Shown here: positions 6,777 to 8,917 of the stretch, in pieces
How positions within the stretch are numbered: position 1 is the stretch's first letter
Layout of the letters: each line of letters opens with the position of its first letter
Assembly: GCA_027297845.1 (NCBI GenBank)
Contig: JAPUHG010000239.1
Span: 1 to 8,917 of the forward strand
Direction: 5' to 3'
DNA: 8,917 nt
From: Gammaproteobacteria bacterium
GTDB taxonomy: Bacteria; Pseudomonadota; Gammaproteobacteria; Steroidobacterales; MnTg04
Position numbers and translations under genes: made by a program
Notes under the pieces: model-generated
What the model was told of the DNA's origin: nothing
What the model saw: only the letters and a program-made list of their open reading frames with translations
The model's database searches: none

Positions 6777-8189
6777 ATGGCCGTCATCAAAAGCAAGATC
6801 GATACCAGCAGCCAGGTCTTCAAAGGCAATCGGGAGGCGATGCTGGCGCAGGTCGCTGATTTGAAAACGACTTGCGAAAAAATTGCGCTCGGTGGTAACG
6901 AAAGATCGAGGAAAAAGCACCTCGAACGCGGCAAGCTCCTGCCCAGGCAACGAATCGAAGCCCTGCTGGACCAAGGCTCGGCATTCCTCGAGCTATCGCA
7001 ACTAGCGGCCTATGGACAGTACGACGACCAGGCTCCCTGCGCAGGGTTGATCACCGGCATCGGGCGAGTCAATGGCCGTGAGGTGATGGTGGTCGCCAAT
7101 GATGCGACCGTCAAAGGCGGCACCTATTTCCCGGTCACCGTAAAAAAACACCTGCGTGCCCAGGAAATCGCACTGGAGAATTGCCTGCCCTGTATTTACC
7201 TCGTGGACTCAGGTGGCGCATTCTTGCCGAAACAGGATGAAGTCTTTCCCGACCGCGAGCACTTCGGCCGAATTTTTTATAACCAGGCACAGTTGTCGGC
7301 CCGGGGAATACCGCAGATCGCGGTAGTCCTCGGTTCCTGTACCGCCGGCGGCGCCTATGTGCCGGCCATGTCTGATGAAGCCATCATCGTTCGCAACCAG
7401 GGCACGATTTTTCTGGGCGGACCACCACTGGTCAAAGCGGCAACCGGCGAAATCGTCGATGCTGAAGAGTTAGGTGGCGGCGATGTGCATACACGGACTT
7501 CCGGCGTTACCGATTACCTGGCGGATGACGACGGTCATGCGCTGTCGATGGCCAGGGACATTATCGGCACACTGAACAAGGTCAAGTCCCATGAGCTGCT
7601 CACCCTGCCCGTCCGTGAACCCCGTTACGAAGCGGAGGAAATCTACGGCATTATTCCGACCGATACCCGTTACCCCTACGACATCAGGGAAGTGATTGCG
7701 CGGCTTGTGGACGACTCCGAGTTGCAGGAATTCAAAGCACTGTATGGCAAATCACTGGTCTGCGGTTTCGCCCATTTGCATGGATATCCGATAGGCATCG
7801 TCGCCAACAACGGCATTCTTTTTTCTGAATCGGCGCTCAAGGGTGCGCATTTTATTCAGCTTTGTAATCGCCGGCGTATCCCGCTGGTGTTTTTGCAGAA
7901 TATCACCGGTTTCATGGTCGGCAAAAAATATGAAAACGCCGGCATCGCAAAAGACGGTGCAAAAATGGTGAACGCCGTTGCCTGTGCGACGGTCCCAAAA
8001 TTTACCATCATTATCGGTGGCAGCTTTGGCGCCGGGAATTACGCAATGTGTGGCCGTGCATATGGCGGACGCTTTTTATGGATGTGGCCAAACGCCAGGA
8101 TCTCGGTTATGGGCGGCGAACAGGCTGCCGGCGTACTGGCAACGGTAAAGCGCGACGGGATGGAAAAGCGTGGCGAGGAATGGGCCTAA
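6777..8189 (+). CDS. liuB: Methylcrotonyl-CoA carboxylase beta subunit, ends early at in-frame stops
   Basis: Carboxyltransferase subunit of biotin-dependent 3-methylcrotonyl-CoA carboxylase, which makes 3-methylglutaconyl-CoA. It works in a complex with the biotin-carrying subunit LiuD, not in this window. The N-terminal half carries the acyl-CoA site (GGTYFPV at 114-120, VDSGGAFLPKQDEVFPD at 143-159) and the oxyanion-hole glycine motif GSCTAGGAYVPAMSDE (186-201). The C-terminal half carries NITGFMVG (375-382), GGSFGAGNYAMCGRAY (414-429) and VMGGEQAAGVLA (444-455). The reading frame stops after residue 470 (EEWA) at TAA 8187-8189, whereas the family is about 535 residues long. The missing part is present in the same frame immediately downstream (next entry). 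The ATG at 6777 gives the expected N-terminus (MAVIKSKIDT), but no good Shine-Dalgarno is visible in the 23-bp gap after the thiolase. A product ending at 470 would lack a highly conserved C-terminal segment and is probably inactive. Confidence 0.93.
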   Translation: MAVIKSKIDTSSQVFKGNREAMLAQVADLKTTCEKIALGGNERSRKKHLERGKLLPRQRIEALLDQGSAFLELSQLAAYGQYDDQAPCAGLITGIGRVNGREVMVVANDATVKGGTYFPVTVKKHLRAQEIALENCLPCIYLVDSGGAFLPKQDEVFPDREHFGRIFYNQAQLSARGIPQIAVVLGSCTAGGAYVPAMSDEAIIVRNQGTIFLGGPPLVKAATGEIVDAEELGGGDVHTRTSGVTDYLADDDGHALSMARDIIGTLNKVKSHELLTLPVREPRYEAEEIYGIIPTDTRYPYDIREVIARLVDDSELQEFKALYGKSLVCGFAHLHGYPIGIVANNGILFSESALKGAHFIQLCNRRRIPLVFLQNITGFMVGKKYENAGIAKDGAKMVNAVACATVPKFTIIIGGSFGAGNYAMCGRAYGGRFLWMWPNARISVMGGEQAAGVLATVKRDGMEKRGEEWA

Positions 8190-8387
8190 TAACACGAATA
8201 GGATTTTAAAAACCAGATAACCACCCAGTATGAAAATCAGGGTCACCCCTATTACGCGAGTTCCAGACTCTGGGACGATGGCGTTATTGACCCGCTCGAT
8301 ACCAGGCGGGTGCTTGGACTGGCTATATCGGCCGCCCTCAACGCGCCGCTCGGTGACGACCAGGGCTACGCGATTTTCCGGATGTGA
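8190..8387 (+). pseudogene. liuB: Stop-separated C-terminal part of liuB, same frame
   Basis: In the same frame as 6777-8189, codons after the first stop read TAA, CAC, GAA, TAG, GAT, TTT, AAA. They then continue without interruption through QYENQGHPYYASSRLWDDG and IDPLDTRRVLGLAISAALN to FRM and a TGA at 8385-8387. This is the canonical LiuB C-terminus. The summed length from 6777 is 536 codons plus stop, right for the family, so there is no indel: codons 471, 472 and 475 are stops where homologs carry variable polar or small residues between the conserved W/F and FK positions. No in-frame ATG occurs until the penultimate codon, so independent translation of this piece is unlikely. The intact conserved residues suggest recent loss or a sequence error rather than old decay. 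Confidence 0.85.
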
Positions 8388-8391
8388 GGCG

Positions 8392-8917
8392 ATGTCCGGG
8401 CAAACCAGCATACTGAGCAACCAGGACGACCGCGGCGTACTGACGCTGACGCTCAATCGCCCAGAATTGCACAACGCCTTCGATGATGCATTGATCGCTG
8501 AACTGACCCGTGAATTTTTGCATGCCAATCGGGACGAATCGGTCAAGATCGTGATCCTGACCGGTGCGGGAAAGTCATTCAGCGCCGGAGGCGATTTGAA
8601 CTGGATGCGCTCGATGGCTGCGCTCGACGAAACCGAGAACGTCGAAGACGCGCTGGCTTTGGCTGAAATGCTCAGCGTATTGAATGGCCTCGACAAGCCC
8701 ACGGTTGCCAAAGTCAACGGTCACGCATTCGGAGGTGGCGTGGGTCTGCTCGCATGTTGTGACATCGCGATTGCCGCCGACCACGCGAAAATGGCGCTGA
8801 CCGAGGTCCGATTGGGGTTGATACCGGCGGTCATTTCGCCGTATGTCATCGCGGCGATCGGTCCGCGCCAGGCACGCCGATTGTTTCTCACCGCGCAGGC
8901 GATCGATGCCGCGGAAG
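8392..8917 (+). CDS. liuC: Methylglutaconyl-CoA hydratase, C-terminus beyond window
   Basis: Crotonase-family enzyme that hydrates 3-methylglutaconyl-CoA to HMG-CoA, the step after LiuB. 175 codons are visible out of about 265. Family marks: LNRPELHNAFDD (21-32), the first oxyanion-hole segment SAGGDLNWMRSMA (63-75), the second in GHAFGGGVGLLACCDIAIA (110-128), and the catalytic Glu in TEVRLGLIPAVISPYV. The glutamate that many crotonases carry after GGG is replaced by Gly here (GGGVGL), as I recall for bacterial LiuC proteins, which argues against a generic enoyl-CoA hydratase. The ATG at 8392 sits 4 bp after the natural liuB TGA (8385-8387). The only SD-like bases, GAGG 8386-8389, overlap that stop and are just 2 bases from the ATG, so initiation probably relies on ribosomes terminating at the full-length liuB stop. 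An in-frame ATG at 8230 exists but lacks an SD and would add 54 residues with no family match. Confidence 0.92.
   Translation, partial: MSGQTSILSNQDDRGVLTLTLNRPELHNAFDDALIAELTREFLHANRDESVKIVILTGAGKSFSAGGDLNWMRSMAALDETENVEDALALAEMLSVLNGLDKPTVAKVNGHAFGGGVGLLACCDIAIAADHAKMALTEVRLGLIPAVISPYVIAAIGPRQARRLFLTAQAIDAAE

Noticed and set aside
6777..8387. Frameshift as the cause of the short liuB
   Set aside because: Both parts of liuB are in the same frame (8187 and 8232 are both multiples of three from 6777) and the combined length equals that of the family, so substitutions are sufficient.
8230..8391. Upstream ATG at 8230 as the liuC start or as a restart after the liuB stops
   Set aside because: It is in the liuC frame, not the liuB frame, has no SD, and would add 54 residues unlike any LiuC N-terminus.

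Overview
The window is a branched-chain amino-acid (mainly leucine) catabolism locus from a proteobacterium of moderate GC content, most likely a gammaproteobacterium. This placement rests on gene content and order and on protein similarity as I remember the families; no database search was run. No tRNA, rRNA, CRISPR array, phage or transposon signal was seen.

Layout. Positions 1-2863, minus strand: most of icmF, a fused adenosylcobalamin-dependent isobutyryl-CoA mutase (B12 domain, G-protein chaperone domain, mutase domain), cut off at the window start. Positions 2864-3166: a 303-bp divergent regulatory region with a consensus -10 box, four copies of a TGTTGC/GCAACA half-site, and a leader hairpin. 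On the plus strand follow leucine dehydrogenase (3167-4285), an intrinsic-terminator-like hairpin (4310-4334), isovaleryl-CoA dehydrogenase (4359-5525, GTG start), acetyl-CoA acetyltransferase (5572-6753), methylcrotonyl-CoA carboxylase beta subunit (6777-8189 as an ORF, 8387 by homology) and the start of methylglutaconyl-CoA hydratase (8392 to the window end).

Together the plus-strand genes cover leucine deamination (leucine dehydrogenase), isovaleryl-CoA oxidation (LiuA), 3-methylcrotonyl-CoA carboxylation (LiuB, which needs the biotin subunit LiuD, presumably downstream), hydration to HMG-CoA (LiuC), and a thiolase for the acetoacetyl-CoA or acetyl-CoA end of the route. The divergent IcmF interconverts isobutyryl-CoA, the valine-derived acyl-CoA, with n-butyryl-CoA. 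Its family can also act on isovaleryl-CoA/pivalyl-CoA, so it sits logically beside this pathway.

The most unusual observation is in liuB. Its ORF ends about 66 codons early at three in-frame stop codons packed into five codons (TAA TAA CAC GAA TAG). The same frame then continues with a well-preserved LiuB C-terminus to a natural TGA, with no indel. This is a very recent lesion, a sequence error, or (least likely) recoding. The second point of interest is the repeat architecture around the divergent promoter.
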